Assembly: GCA_964583615.1 (NCBI GenBank)
Contig: CAZOWM010000016.1
Coordinates: 1 to 64,000 of the forward strand
Length of the DNA: 64,000 nucleotides
DNA from: CAZOWM01 sp964583615
Lineage (GTDB): Bacteria > Spirochaetota > B62-G9 > DRHN01
Direction: 5' to 3'
The notes under the pieces were generated by a model. The model ran no database searches. It saw only the letters and a program-made list of their open reading frames with translations, and was not told the origin of the DNA. Below are positions 1 to 8,233 of the stretch, piece after piece. The position numbers were made by a program, and so were the translations under genes. Position 1 is the first letter of the stretch. Each line of letters begins with the position of its first letter.

Positions 1-150
1 CTCAAAGGGGTGACCGGAACATTCTCCTATCCTGCCGGAATACAGGTGCCGAACAAGACGGTGGCATTGCTCGAGAGCAGGGGAGGGAAGTTCATTCTCA
101 TAAAGAACGCAGCCCCCGAATATATGCCGCCGAAGGAGATCGCGAAGTAA
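1..150 (+). CDS. C-terminal end of a branched-chain amino acid ABC transporter substrate-binding protein (partial)
   Basis: The window opens inside this gene. Only the last 49 codons are visible, in frame 1, ending in TAA. The visible tail carries a receptor-like ending (FSYPAGIQVPNKTVALLE) typical of the C-terminus of LivJ/LivK-type periplasmic binding proteins. The assignment rests mainly on position: livG, livF, livH and livM follow directly on the same strand. The protein would capture the substrate outside the inner membrane and deliver it to LivHM. The substrate cannot be read from so short a piece, and many Liv-type systems carry amides, urea or other polar nitrogen compounds. Confidence 0.65.
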   Translation, partial: LKGVTGTFSYPAGIQVPNKTVALLESRGGKFILIKNAAPEYMPPKEIAK

Positions 151-183
151 TTTCTATCCAGGCGGTACATTTTCAAGAAAACA

Positions 184-225
184 AGATACGGGGACGGGAC
201 CGCTCGCTGTCCAGTCCCCGTATCT
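184..225 (+). promoter_or_regulatory. Intercistronic hairpin between binding-protein and livG genes
   Basis: A long inverted repeat lies between the binding-protein stop and livG. The outer arm GATACGGGGAC pairs with GTCCCCGTATC, and an inner GGAC pairs with GTCC around an 8-base loop, with one mismatch between the two stems. No T-run follows, so it is not a classical terminator. Such hairpins between binding-protein and permease genes commonly stabilise the upstream mRNA or reduce read-through. That role is inferred here. Confidence 0.6.
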
Positions 226-257
226 AAAAATTGCTCTACAGGAGACGGAGTCGTTGT

Positions 258-1040
258 ATGGATGACGGAGTTTTTCTCAGAGTGGAGAATATGAGCAAGG
301 TTTTCGGTGGTCTCTGGGCGGTACGGGATTACAGTCTCGAACTTCCCAAAGGGAAGATCTACGGGCTTATCGGACCGAACGGCGCGGGAAAAACCACGAT
401 ATTCAATCTGATCACGGGTGTGCTGAAGGTCAATACAGGGAATATTTTCTTTCGGGGAACAAACATCACCGACTGGAGAGTGGATCAGAGGGCCAGGATA
501 GGAATCACGCGAAACTTTCAGAATCTGCGTCTCTTCAAGAGTCTCACCGTCATGGAGAATGTAAAGATAGCCAGGCATATGCACCTTGCCTACAGACTCC
601 ACCATGCGATTCTGAACTTTCCCCGTTTTTTCAAAGAGGAGAGGGAACTGGAGGAGTTCTGCGAAGAGATACTCCGGCTGTTCGATCTTGTCGGTGAAAA
701 GGATGACGTCGCAGGCGAGCTTCCATATGGTCATCAGCGGAAGCTCGACATCGTGAGGGCAATCGTCACGGGGGCGGAGCTTATACTGCTGGACGAACCA
801 ACCGCTGGCATGAACTCCTACGAAGCAGGCCAGCTTTCAGATCTTCTGAAGGAAGTGTGGGAGCGGTATTCGCTCACTATCATCATCGTCGAGCACCGAA
901 TGCCCTTTATTCTCGGTCTGGCAGGGCACATCCAGGTGCTTGATCACGGTGTGACAATCGCAGAGGGAACTCCGCAGGAAGTGAAGAGAGACCCCAAAGT
1001 AATTGAAGCATACCTTGGGAAGGGAGAAGACGGTGCTTAA
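258..1040 (+). CDS. livG: LivG-type ABC transporter ATP-binding protein
   Basis: 260-aa ATPase of the hydrophobic amino acid uptake family, working at the inner face of the membrane with LivF. Visible motifs are Walker A (GPNGAGKTT), a Q-loop region (TRNFQNLRLF), the degenerate signature usual for LivG (LPYGHQRKLD) and Walker B (ILLDEP) followed by the family's TAGMN. The ATG at 258 is chosen over one at 231 because AGGAGACGGAG ends 7 bases upstream of it. It overlaps livF by 8 bases, so the two are translationally coupled. First gene after the intercistronic hairpin. Confidence 0.9.
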   Translation: MDDGVFLRVENMSKVFGGLWAVRDYSLELPKGKIYGLIGPNGAGKTTIFNLITGVLKVNTGNIFFRGTNITDWRVDQRARIGITRNFQNLRLFKSLTVMENVKIARHMHLAYRLHHAILNFPRFFKEERELEEFCEEILRLFDLVGEKDDVAGELPYGHQRKLDIVRAIVTGAELILLDEPTAGMNSYEAGQLSDLLKEVWERYSLTIIIVEHRMPFILGLAGHIQVLDHGVTIAEGTPQEVKRDPKVIEAYLGKGEDGA

Positions 1041-1737
1041 TGTTCGCGATATATCCGTGTATTACGGCGTCATTCCCGCTGTGAGGGATCTCTCCCTCTC
1101 GGTCGAAAGGGGACAGCTTGCCACAATAGTGGGTGCGAACGGCGCGGGAAAGACAACAACTCTCAAGGCAATAATGGGCACGCTCCTTCCGAAGAGGGGA
1201 AAAATAGAGTACAAAGGTGCGGATGTGACCGAGTTTCCTGCCGACAGAAGGGCCGGAATGGGAATTGCGCTTATCCCGGAGGGGAGGCAGATCTTCGCGA
1301 GACTCACGGTCAAGGAAAACCTTCTCCTCGGGGCCTACCACCGCAGGGACAAGGATGGGGTGAAAAAGGATCAGGCCTGGATCTATGATCTGTTTCCCGT
1401 GCTGCAGGAGCGTGAGACACAGCTCGCAGGCACTCTCAGCGGAGGAGAGCAGCAGATGCTTGCCCTGGGAAGGGGCCTCATGAGCCACCCCGAACTGCTG
1501 CTGCTCGATGAACCATCGCTCGGGCTCGCACCCATCATCGTGAGCGATATTTACAAAGTTATCAATGAGATTAACAAGTCCGGCATTACAATTCTCCTCG
1601 TGGAACAGAACATCAACATGGCCATGAAAGTCGCCGACTATGCGTATATCATGGAAACGGGCATGCTGCGTTCATGTGGGTCACCTGAAGAGGTCATGAA
1701 CCGGGAGAGTATAATGAAGGCATATCTGGGGGAATGA
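1033..1737 (+). CDS. livF: LivF-type ABC transporter ATP-binding protein
   Basis: 234-aa second ATPase of the Liv importer. Walker A (GANGAGKTT), an intact signature (LSGGEQQ) and Walker B (LLLLDEPSLGLAP) are all present, the last being characteristic of LivF. The GTG at 1033 is preferred over an upstream ATG at 1003: it follows GGGAGAAG and puts the first residues (MLNVRDISVYYG) where the family begins. It overlaps the end of livG by 8 bases. livH starts 3 bases after its stop, so this is one transcript. Confidence 0.9.
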   Translation: MLNVRDISVYYGVIPAVRDLSLSVERGQLATIVGANGAGKTTTLKAIMGTLLPKRGKIEYKGADVTEFPADRRAGMGIALIPEGRQIFARLTVKENLLLGAYHRRDKDGVKKDQAWIYDLFPVLQERETQLAGTLSGGEQQMLALGRGLMSHPELLLLDEPSLGLAPIIVSDIYKVINEINKSGITILLVEQNINMAMKVADYAYIMETGMLRSCGSPEEVMNRESIMKAYLGE

Positions 1738-1740
1738 ATC

Positions 1741-2637
1741 GTGTTGACTCCTGAGTACCTCACACAGCAGATTTTCAACGGGATCGTGTTCGGGGCGATG
1801 TACGCCCTTCTTGCGCTTGGAATGACCGTGATATACGGCATACTCCGGCTCATTCACTTCGCACACGGAGCGCTCATCACCGTGGGCGCTTTCTGTTTTT
1901 ACCTCTTTTTCATGGTATTCGGGCTTCCGTTTCCGGCGGCCATTGCGCTCATTATTGCGGTGGGAGCGCTCATGGGAGTGGTGCTCGACGTAGTCGCTTA
2001 CAAGAAGGCTGTAGGAGGGCCCGAGGTTTCGATGCTCATCACTTCGCTCGGATTCTATATTTTCATCGAGAACCTGATGAAGCTGATTGTAACACCGCAG
2101 CCCTATGCATTTCATACGCCTGAGTATCTTGATAAGATCTACTCCATGCCGATGCTGACATTTCGCACCATAGATATATTCATCATCGTGATTTCTGTTG
2201 CCATCATGGTGTTCTTCCAGCTTTTCGTAAAGAAGACCAGGATGGGAACGGCAATGCGCGCGACCTCGGAGAGCGGAGAGGCGGCGCGCATGTTGGGGAT
2301 AAATATCAACAGAATTATATCCATCTCCTTCATACTCGCCTCGGCTATTGCTGCAATCACCGGCTTCATGTTGGGCGCCAAGTACGGACAGATAGCATAC
2401 AACATGGGTTTCATGGCAGGGGTGAAGGCGTTCGTGGCAATCGTGATCGGCGGCGTCGGCAGTATTCCGGGGGCCATGCTCGGAGGATTCATACTGGGGA
2501 TACTGGAGATGTTCTCTGTTGCGTTTCTCCCCCCGGGCTACGCAGCGTACAGGGACGGGATCGTGTTCTTCATACTGATTATCATACTTATCGTGAAACC
2601 CTCGGGTATATTCGGACAGAGAGAGGTGGAATCGTAA
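1741..2637 (+). CDS. livH: LivH-type ABC transporter permease
   Basis: 298-aa polytopic inner-membrane permease with a GTG start. It has the usual Liv permease features: an N-terminal NGIVFGAMYALLALG stretch, an LRLIHFAHGA segment, and the conserved EAA-like cytoplasmic loop TSESGEAARMLGININR, which contacts the ATPases. The length is normal for the family. It abuts livM with no gap. LivH and LivM form the heterodimeric channel through which the substrate passes. Confidence 0.9.
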   Translation: MLTPEYLTQQIFNGIVFGAMYALLALGMTVIYGILRLIHFAHGALITVGAFCFYLFFMVFGLPFPAAIALIIAVGALMGVVLDVVAYKKAVGGPEVSMLITSLGFYIFIENLMKLIVTPQPYAFHTPEYLDKIYSMPMLTFRTIDIFIIVISVAIMVFFQLFVKKTRMGTAMRATSESGEAARMLGININRIISISFILASAIAAITGFMLGAKYGQIAYNMGFMAGVKAFVAIVIGGVGSIPGAMLGGFILGILEMFSVAFLPPGYAAYRDGIVFFILIIILIVKPSGIFGQREVES

Positions 2638-3669
2638 ATGCGTTTCTTCAACACTGTCTTCTCAAGGTTGGACAAAAGGATTCTGGCTGTTGTTCTTGTC
2701 GCGGCTCTGTTTGTGTGTCTCTGGATCGCGAACGTCATTCTGAGTAAATACATAATATTTATCATTTCACTGATCGGAGTATATATCGTTGCCTCCGAAA
2801 GTCTCAATCTTACAAACGGCTACACCGGTCTATTCTCCCTCGGCCACGCCGGCTTCATGGCGGTGGGTGCGTACACGTCGGCGCTTCTTACTTTCCCAGT
2901 GAAGTCAAGGGATATCTTCGTCATTGCGCGGCTTCCCGCCATATTGGGCGGTCCGGAAGCTCAGTGGCCTTTTTTCCCGGCTCTCATTATGGGAGGTATT
3001 TTCGCTGCAGTGCTCGCTGCTGTCGTCGGGCTGCCTGTATTGCGACTCAAAGGTCACTATCTCGCCGTTGCATCCCTCGGTCTTATGGTGCTTGTCACCG
3101 CACTTGCAATGAATCTCCGGGACCTCACGCGAGGATCAATCGGGATCAATTCGATTCCAACCTATACAAACATATGGTGGGCGTACATCGCAGTGCTGAT
3201 TACCGTGTATGTTGTGTGGAGGGTCGTGCATTCGTCCATTGGAAGGGCTATGAAGGCCATACGTGAGGATGAAGTCGCAGCAAAGGTTCAGGGAATAAAT
3301 CCGCTCAAGTACAAGCTTCTTTCGTTCACCATCGGGGCCTTCTTTGCGGGAATCGCGGGTGGATTGTATGCACACCTTTCCGGTGCCATAAGACCTTATG
3401 CCTTCTCATTCAACCTGACCTTTCAGATCGTCATCATGGTTGTTCTGGGGGGGCAGGGAACCATTGCCGGGCCTGTGGCCGGAGCAATCATCATCACCGT
3501 CCTTCGCTATGTGCTCAAGCCGCTGGAGGAAGCGCTTCAGATATACGGGCTCGTGGAACTCGTCTACGCATCACTTCTCATTGCCACGATGTTGCGAAAG
3601 CCGGAAGGTATCATGGGAGCGAGAAGGGTCGTACGGAAAATGGAAACATCTATCCCAACTGAGAAATGA
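2638..3669 (+). CDS. livM: LivM-type ABC transporter permease
   Basis: 343-aa polytopic permease, the second channel subunit. The segments SLNLTNGYTGLFSLGHAGFM and IREDEVAAKVQGINPLKYKL (the ATPase-contacting loop) are diagnostic. The ATG follows the livH stop directly. Downstream lies a hydantoinase-like gene after 34 bases, and no terminator is visible between them. The importer may therefore be co-expressed with the amide-hydrolysing enzymes that follow, which hints at a nitrogenous substrate rather than simply leucine. Confidence 0.88.
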   Translation: MRFFNTVFSRLDKRILAVVLVAALFVCLWIANVILSKYIIFIISLIGVYIVASESLNLTNGYTGLFSLGHAGFMAVGAYTSALLTFPVKSRDIFVIARLPAILGGPEAQWPFFPALIMGGIFAAVLAAVVGLPVLRLKGHYLAVASLGLMVLVTALAMNLRDLTRGSIGINSIPTYTNIWWAYIAVLITVYVVWRVVHSSIGRAMKAIREDEVAAKVQGINPLKYKLLSFTIGAFFAGIAGGLYAHLSGAIRPYAFSFNLTFQIVIMVVLGGQGTIAGPVAGAIIITVLRYVLKPLEEALQIYGLVELVYASLLIATMLRKPEGIMGARRVVRKMETSIPTEK

Positions 3670-3703
3670 AGGGTGAAACCTTCGAGATAAATCGGAGCAT
3701 GCC

Positions 3704-5065
3704 ATGAAGGTAGATACGGTTATCAAAAATTGCAGGATCGTCAGGCCTGACGCAACCATCCGGGCGGGTATCGCAATTCAACACGGTAAAATCGTCATGA
3801 TTGCAGAAGATCGCCTCCTTCCTGAGGGAAAGAGGGTAATTGATGCAGGGGAAAAGTTCGTAATCCCTGGAATTATCGACCCTCATGTACATGTAGACTG
3901 GCCTGACTGGGATTTTGCGGAGGGAACGTATTCGACGACAAAAGCCGCTGCGGCAGGCGGTGTAACCACTATTATAAATCATCTGAGCGGCCCGGGGGAT
4001 CTTGTCGAAACATTCTCTGAAAAGAAAAAGCTCCTCGATGATTTTTCATTGGTGGATACTGCTTTTCACATAGGCATTTTTTCTGAACGCCATGTCGAGG
4101 AGATACCAAAGGTCGCCCGCCTGGGGGTGTCCTCGTTCAAGTTTTTTCTCCCTTACCGGGGCAGCGAAGTCGTGCCTCCTCTCGTTGGGATCGACGACGG
4201 CATAGTGTACACGGGTTTCGAGCAAATCAGCAGGCTCGGCTTTCCGGCGAGGGCACTGGTGCATGCGGAGAACGTGGAAATTTTCTTCAAGCTGAAAAAT
4301 AGGGTGATCAGGGAGGGAAGGGAACGCGAGATCGTGTGGGACGATGTTCGGCCGGAGGTATGTGAAATCGAAGGGATACAGCGTGTCATCTGTTTCTCTG
4401 AGACAACCGGGTGCCCGGTCTATATCGTGCATGTCAGCACAGATGAGGGTGCCGCGGAAATAATGAAGGCGAAACAGAGGGGTGTTGACATCAGAGGGGA
4501 GACGTGCCCGCAATACCTTACGCTCTCTGCACAGGATGTGGACCGTATACTTGGCAAGGTGAATCCCCCGATACGGAAAAATAGGGAGCACCAAAAGAGG
4601 CTTTGGGGCTGGATAAATCGAGGGGCACTCGACTGCATTGGGTCGGATCACGCTCCGTGCGCAAAAAAGCATAAAACCGATTTTTGGGATGCCTGGGTCG
4701 GTGTCGCAGGGATTCAGACACTCCTGCCGGTTATGCTGAGCCAAGGAGTACACGGCAATAAAATATCGATCAACAAGCTCGTTGAGATCACGAGTTACAA
4801 TACCGCGAATATTTTCGGGCTGTATCCGAAAAAGGGTGCGATCGAGGTGGGAGGAGATGCGGACCTCGTGATAATAGACATGAACAGGAAGAATGTGGTG
4901 CGCACCGAAGACCTGCACCACATATCAGACATATCGCTTTTCGAGGGGAGAGAGCTCACAGGCTACCCTGTCCTCACCATGGTTCGCGGGTCAGTGGTAA
5001 TGGAGGACGGTGAGATAACCGGAGAAAAAGGTTTCGGCAGGTTCATCTCCCGGACCATCCCCTAA
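3704..5065 (+). CDS. Dihydropyrimidinase/hydantoinase-like cyclic amidohydrolase
   Basis: 453-aa cytoplasmic amidohydrolase with the binuclear metal site of the hydantoinase/dihydropyrimidinase/allantoinase group. Visible ligands are HVH (H61, H63), the carboxylated lysine K146 in SSFKFFLPY, H187 (LVHAEN), H243 (IVHVST) and D315 (GSDHAP). The GETCPQYL stretch is also typical of this branch. It should open a cyclic amide ring such as a hydantoin or dihydropyrimidine, but the exact substrate is not decided by these motifs. It lies between the Liv importer and a PLP enzyme, suggesting catabolism of an imported nitrogen compound rather than pyrimidine synthesis. Confidence 0.82.
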   Translation: MKVDTVIKNCRIVRPDATIRAGIAIQHGKIVMIAEDRLLPEGKRVIDAGEKFVIPGIIDPHVHVDWPDWDFAEGTYSTTKAAAAGGVTTIINHLSGPGDLVETFSEKKKLLDDFSLVDTAFHIGIFSERHVEEIPKVARLGVSSFKFFLPYRGSEVVPPLVGIDDGIVYTGFEQISRLGFPARALVHAENVEIFFKLKNRVIREGREREIVWDDVRPEVCEIEGIQRVICFSETTGCPVYIVHVSTDEGAAEIMKAKQRGVDIRGETCPQYLTLSAQDVDRILGKVNPPIRKNREHQKRLWGWINRGALDCIGSDHAPCAKKHKTDFWDAWVGVAGIQTLLPVMLSQGVHGNKISINKLVEITSYNTANIFGLYPKKGAIEVGGDADLVIIDMNRKNVVRTEDLHHISDISLFEGRELTGYPVLTMVRGSVVMEDGEITGEKGFGRFISRTIP

Positions 5066-5100
5066 AATGTCACATGGGATGTTTCTGAAAAGGAAGGTGC

Positions 5101-6246
5101 ATGATCCCGGTTTCGTACAGATGTACGGTGTGCGGAAGAATCTATCCGCTCCAGGAAAAGATTTTCAGGTGCGGGTGCGGCGGGTTTTTCGAACTTCAGG
5201 GAGTTTCACTGTTCGATAAATCAAAACTGAAGCTCAGAATGCGGAGTATATGGCGATACAGAGAAGCCTTCGGCGTGCCCGACGATCTCGTGCAGATCAG
5301 TATGGAGGAGGGGTGTACACCGATAGTTGAGAGACGGTTTGACGGGTTTTCCCTGCGGCTGAAAATGGATTTCATGCAGCCGAGCGGTTCTTTCAAGGAC
5401 AGGGGTGCGAGCGTGCTCGTGTCCTTTATATCATGGATGGGCATAAAGGAAATATGTGAGGACTCTTCCGGGAATGCAGGAGCTGCGGTTTCCGCATACG
5501 CTGCCGCGGCAGGCCTGAAATGCACCGTATTCGTCCCTTCGTATACCCCTGAGAGCAAAATCACCCAGATACGGATGTACGGCGCAGAGGTGGTGAGAGT
5601 TCCAGGAAAACGTCAGGATGCGAATGATGCGGCAATCAGTAAGTCATCCTCCAGTTTTTATGCGAGTCATCTCTGGCATCCATTCTTTGTAATGGGCTTG
5701 AAATCGGCGGCATTTGAGATATGGGAAGACCTGGGAGAAATGCTTCCGCCTGTTGTCATTGTTCCTGTGGGAAGCGGCGGTTTTCTCGAAGGGCTGTACC
5801 TCGGGTTCGACTCTCTTGTTCGTTCTGGATACGCAAAAAAACTGCCAAAGATTATCGGAGTTCAGGCTTCAGCGTGCGCCCCGGTCCACACCGCCTTCGT
5901 CAATAGCCAGAACGAGTGTGCGGAAATTCACACAGGTGTAACTGTTGCAGAGGGGATTGCGGTATCCAGGCCGCCACGCGCGCGGGCTGTTCTTTCTGCG
6001 CTCCGAAAGAGCGGGGGTTATACCGTTGCTGTAGAGGATGGTGAGATTCTTGATGCAGCGCGCAGCCTGAGCGGAGCAGGAGTATACGTGGAGCCGACCT
6101 CCGCGTCGACTCTCGCTGCATGGCGGAAAATCCGTTCAGAGGACAGGGAAAACGCGCTGCTTGTTCTGACTGGAAGCGGCCTGAAGGCAACAGATACATA
6201 CGGAACATTCCTTCAGGGAGGTGATGCTCATCGCAGCAGGGTGTAA
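5101..6246 (+). CDS. Threonine synthase-like PLP-dependent enzyme with N-terminal zinc ribbon
   Basis: 381 aa. The N-terminus has a CxxC...CxC zinc-ribbon-like pattern (C8, C11, C24, C26). It is followed by a fold-type II PLP domain with the Schiff-base lysine K99 in PSGSFKDRGA, a SSGNAGAA substrate loop and a glycine-rich PVGSGG phosphate loop. This is the archaeal/short threonine synthase type. A different, longer threonine synthase is encoded at 61199-62653, so this copy is probably a beta-elimination or replacement enzyme on another amino acid, for example a product of the hydantoinase. That role is inferred. The start follows GGAAGG. The gene is convergent with the asparaginase gene. Confidence 0.72.
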   Translation: MIPVSYRCTVCGRIYPLQEKIFRCGCGGFFELQGVSLFDKSKLKLRMRSIWRYREAFGVPDDLVQISMEEGCTPIVERRFDGFSLRLKMDFMQPSGSFKDRGASVLVSFISWMGIKEICEDSSGNAGAAVSAYAAAAGLKCTVFVPSYTPESKITQIRMYGAEVVRVPGKRQDANDAAISKSSSSFYASHLWHPFFVMGLKSAAFEIWEDLGEMLPPVVIVPVGSGGFLEGLYLGFDSLVRSGYAKKLPKIIGVQASACAPVHTAFVNSQNECAEIHTGVTVAEGIAVSRPPRARAVLSALRKSGGYTVAVEDGEILDAARSLSGAGVYVEPTSASTLAAWRKIRSEDRENALLVLTGSGLKATDTYGTFLQGGDAHRSRV

Positions 6247-6256
6247 CACAACAGAC

Positions 6257-7276
6257 CTATAAGATGTGTATACGGTAATCCGGGGTGAGTTCATCGGCGA
6301 AGTTTTTGTGCATTATCGTTTTGACCATCTCCGGATTAGTGCTCCGGCCGAGTGCCCACATCAGTTTCGTAACGATTGCCTCGGTTGTCATGTCGAGTCC
6401 GGAAAAAATTCCTGCATCAAGTGACTTTTTTCCGACATCGTACATCCTGAGGTCTACACCGCCACGCATGCACTGGCTCGCAGCCACTATGATGGTTCCC
6501 TTCACGCTCAGGGATCGCACCTTGGGGAGGAGATTCCGTTTTAGCAAGGGCACCCCGCCTGCGCCGAAGCATTCAATGACCAGTGCCCTGTAGCCCATAT
6601 TGCCGATCATTTCAAGGAGGGAAGGCTCGGTTCCCGGGGTGAGCTTCAGCACACACACGGACGTGTTCACATGCGTGTGAAGGGACGGGGGCTTTTCAGG
6701 CAGGGGAAGTCTGAAGCTGTAGTGGATGACGTCATCTCGTATGGTTGCGATGACGGGGTAGTTGATGCTTTCGAATGCATCGAACCGATCAGTGCTCGTT
6801 TTCGTTGCCCTGCACCCCCGAATTACCCTGGAGTTGAAAACAATGAACACTCCTGGCGCTCCGTCGCATGCGAAACACAGGGAATCTGTCAGATTTCTCA
6901 CTGCATCGGTTCTTTTTTCTGTAGAAGGTATCTGTGCTCCGGTGAGCACAACGGGTTTGTTCAGATTCTGCAGCATGAACGTGAGCGCTGATGCCGTGTA
7001 CGCCATTGTATGGGTCCCGTGTGAGATTACGACACCGTCGTGTTTGTCGAGCCCCTGAAAGCAGGCTTTGGCAATGCTCACCCAGTCCTCGGGCTGCATG
7101 TTGGAGCTGTCGATGCGCATGAGTTCTTTCACATGAATATTCCCGTACTTTTGTATATTGGGAACAATTTTCAGGAGGTCCGCTGCTCCCACGGCAGGCG
7201 CAGTTCCCCGTGGGGTACGTTTCGATGCAATCGTACCACCTGTTGTAAGAAAGAGAATTCTTTTGGGGGCCACAAA
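6257..7276 (-). CDS. L-asparaginase I / GatD-like amidohydrolase with altered catalytic site
   Basis: 339 aa from the chosen GTG, which is preceded by GAAGGA at 7-base spacing. An in-frame GTG at 7345 without a ribosome site is less likely. Type I asparaginase hallmarks are TTGGTIAS (nucleophile T11), SHGTHTM and K158 in RATKTST. The family normally has HGTDT at the second motif. Here codon CAT places His88 where the catalytic Asp should be, one base from GAT. Activity may be changed or lost. The gene runs opposite to its neighbours and shares a 126-bp divergent region with the creatininase-family gene. It is a paralogue of the GatD gene 3 kb away. Confidence 0.8.
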   Translation of the reverse strand, partial: FVAPKRILFLTTGGTIASKRTPRGTAPAVGAADLLKIVPNIQKYGNIHVKELMRIDSSNMQPEDWVSIAKACFQGLDKHDGVVISHGTHTMAYTASALTFMLQNLNKPVVLTGAQIPSTEKRTDAVRNLTDSLCFACDGAPGVFIVFNSRVIRGCRATKTSTDRFDAFESINYPVIATIRDDVIHYSFRLPLPEKPPSLHTHVNTSVCVLKLTPGTEPSLLEMIGNMGYRALVIECFGAGGVPLLKRNLLPKVRSLSVKGTIIVAASQCMRGGVDLRMYDVGKKSLDAGIFSGLDMTTEAIVTKLMWALGRSTNPEMVKTIMHKNFADELTPDYRIHIL

Positions 7277-7402
7277 ACGATCCTTCGGCTCGGGTGAGCG
7301 CTGCAGTACAGTATGCAGACCCGGAAAATGGCATGAATACATCACTTGTTGCTATTAGATATATTCGTCATAAATATACCACAATATAAGAGGAGAGAGG
7401 AC

Positions 7403-8152
7403 ATGGAAAAGGTTAGGCTTGAAGAACACAATCAGAAGAGCTTTACAGAAGCATCATTCGATAAGGCGATCCTGGCATTCGGTTCCTGTGAGTGTCACGG
7501 CGAGCACCTCCCGTACGGAACGGATACGTTTGTGGCTCACGCTCTCGCGCTCGAGGTCGCGGAGCGGCTCGGGAACACCTTCGTCGTGCCGCCGCTGTGG
7601 TACGGTATGAGTATGCATTACCGCCACAAGCCGATGTGCATCTCTCTTTCAAACAGCACACTCACGCTCGTGATCAGGGAGGTGCTTGAGTCTCTTTTGC
7701 ACTGGGGAATAAAAAAGGTGCTCATAATCAACGGCCATGACGGAAACATACCCTGCATCGAAGCAGGAGCGAGGGACGTAAAGGTCGCAAATCCGGAAAT
7801 AGGTATTGCAGTCCTCGATGCATGGTGGGTAACCGCGGGGGAGCTTCTTCCGAAAGACACATTCGAGGTCTGGAACGGTCTCGGACACGGGGGTGAAGGA
7901 GAGACCTCTATAGCGCTTGCGATTGTACCGCACCTCGTGAATTTAAAAAATGCGAAGGGAATGCTTCCGGATATGGACAACAACGTAAAGCTCATCTGGA
8001 ATTTCCAGGAACTCACTGAGTACGGTGCGACTGGAGCGCCTGAAAAAGCAACTGAAGAAAAGGGCCGGAAGATGAAAGAGGCGCTCGTCGGATACCTTGT
8101 GGATTTCGTACAGAAGATGGATTCGCAGGGCTGGCGTTTTTCCACGAAGTAG
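7403..8152 (+). CDS. Creatininase-family amidohydrolase
   Basis: 249 aa. Family metal-site motifs are all present: ECHGEHLPYGTD near residue 30, INGHDGN in the middle and GHGGEGETS towards the C-terminus. The family hydrolyses cyclic or linear amides (creatinine, formamides of flavin pathways, mycofactocin peptide), and these motifs do not distinguish among them. The ATG at 7403 is chosen because AGGAGAGAGG lies just upstream; an ATG 57 bases earlier has none. The gene is followed by an intrinsic terminator, so it is transcribed apart from gatED. Neighbours suggest amide-nitrogen metabolism. Confidence 0.82.
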   Translation: MEKVRLEEHNQKSFTEASFDKAILAFGSCECHGEHLPYGTDTFVAHALALEVAERLGNTFVVPPLWYGMSMHYRHKPMCISLSNSTLTLVIREVLESLLHWGIKKVLIINGHDGNIPCIEAGARDVKVANPEIGIAVLDAWWVTAGELLPKDTFEVWNGLGHGGEGETSIALAIVPHLVNLKNAKGMLPDMDNNVKLIWNFQELTEYGATGAPEKATEEKGRKMKEALVGYLVDFVQKMDSQGWRFSTK

Positions 8153-8155
8153 CAG

Positions 8156-8190
8156 CACCGTTTTTCCGAAAGGAGAGAAGGTGTTTTTTT
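8156..8190 (+). terminator. Intrinsic terminator after the creatininase-family gene
   Basis: A 12-position stem with 11 pairs (two G-T type) closed by a GAAA tetraloop runs from CACCG to GGTG. It is followed at once by seven T residues. It starts 3 bases after the stop codon. gatED must then use its own promoter. A weak candidate is TTGATT, 16 bases, TATTTT just upstream of gatE. Confidence 0.85.
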
Positions 8191-8233
8191 GATTTGTCTA
8201 CAATAAACAATATTTTCTATCAGAAGGTTTACT

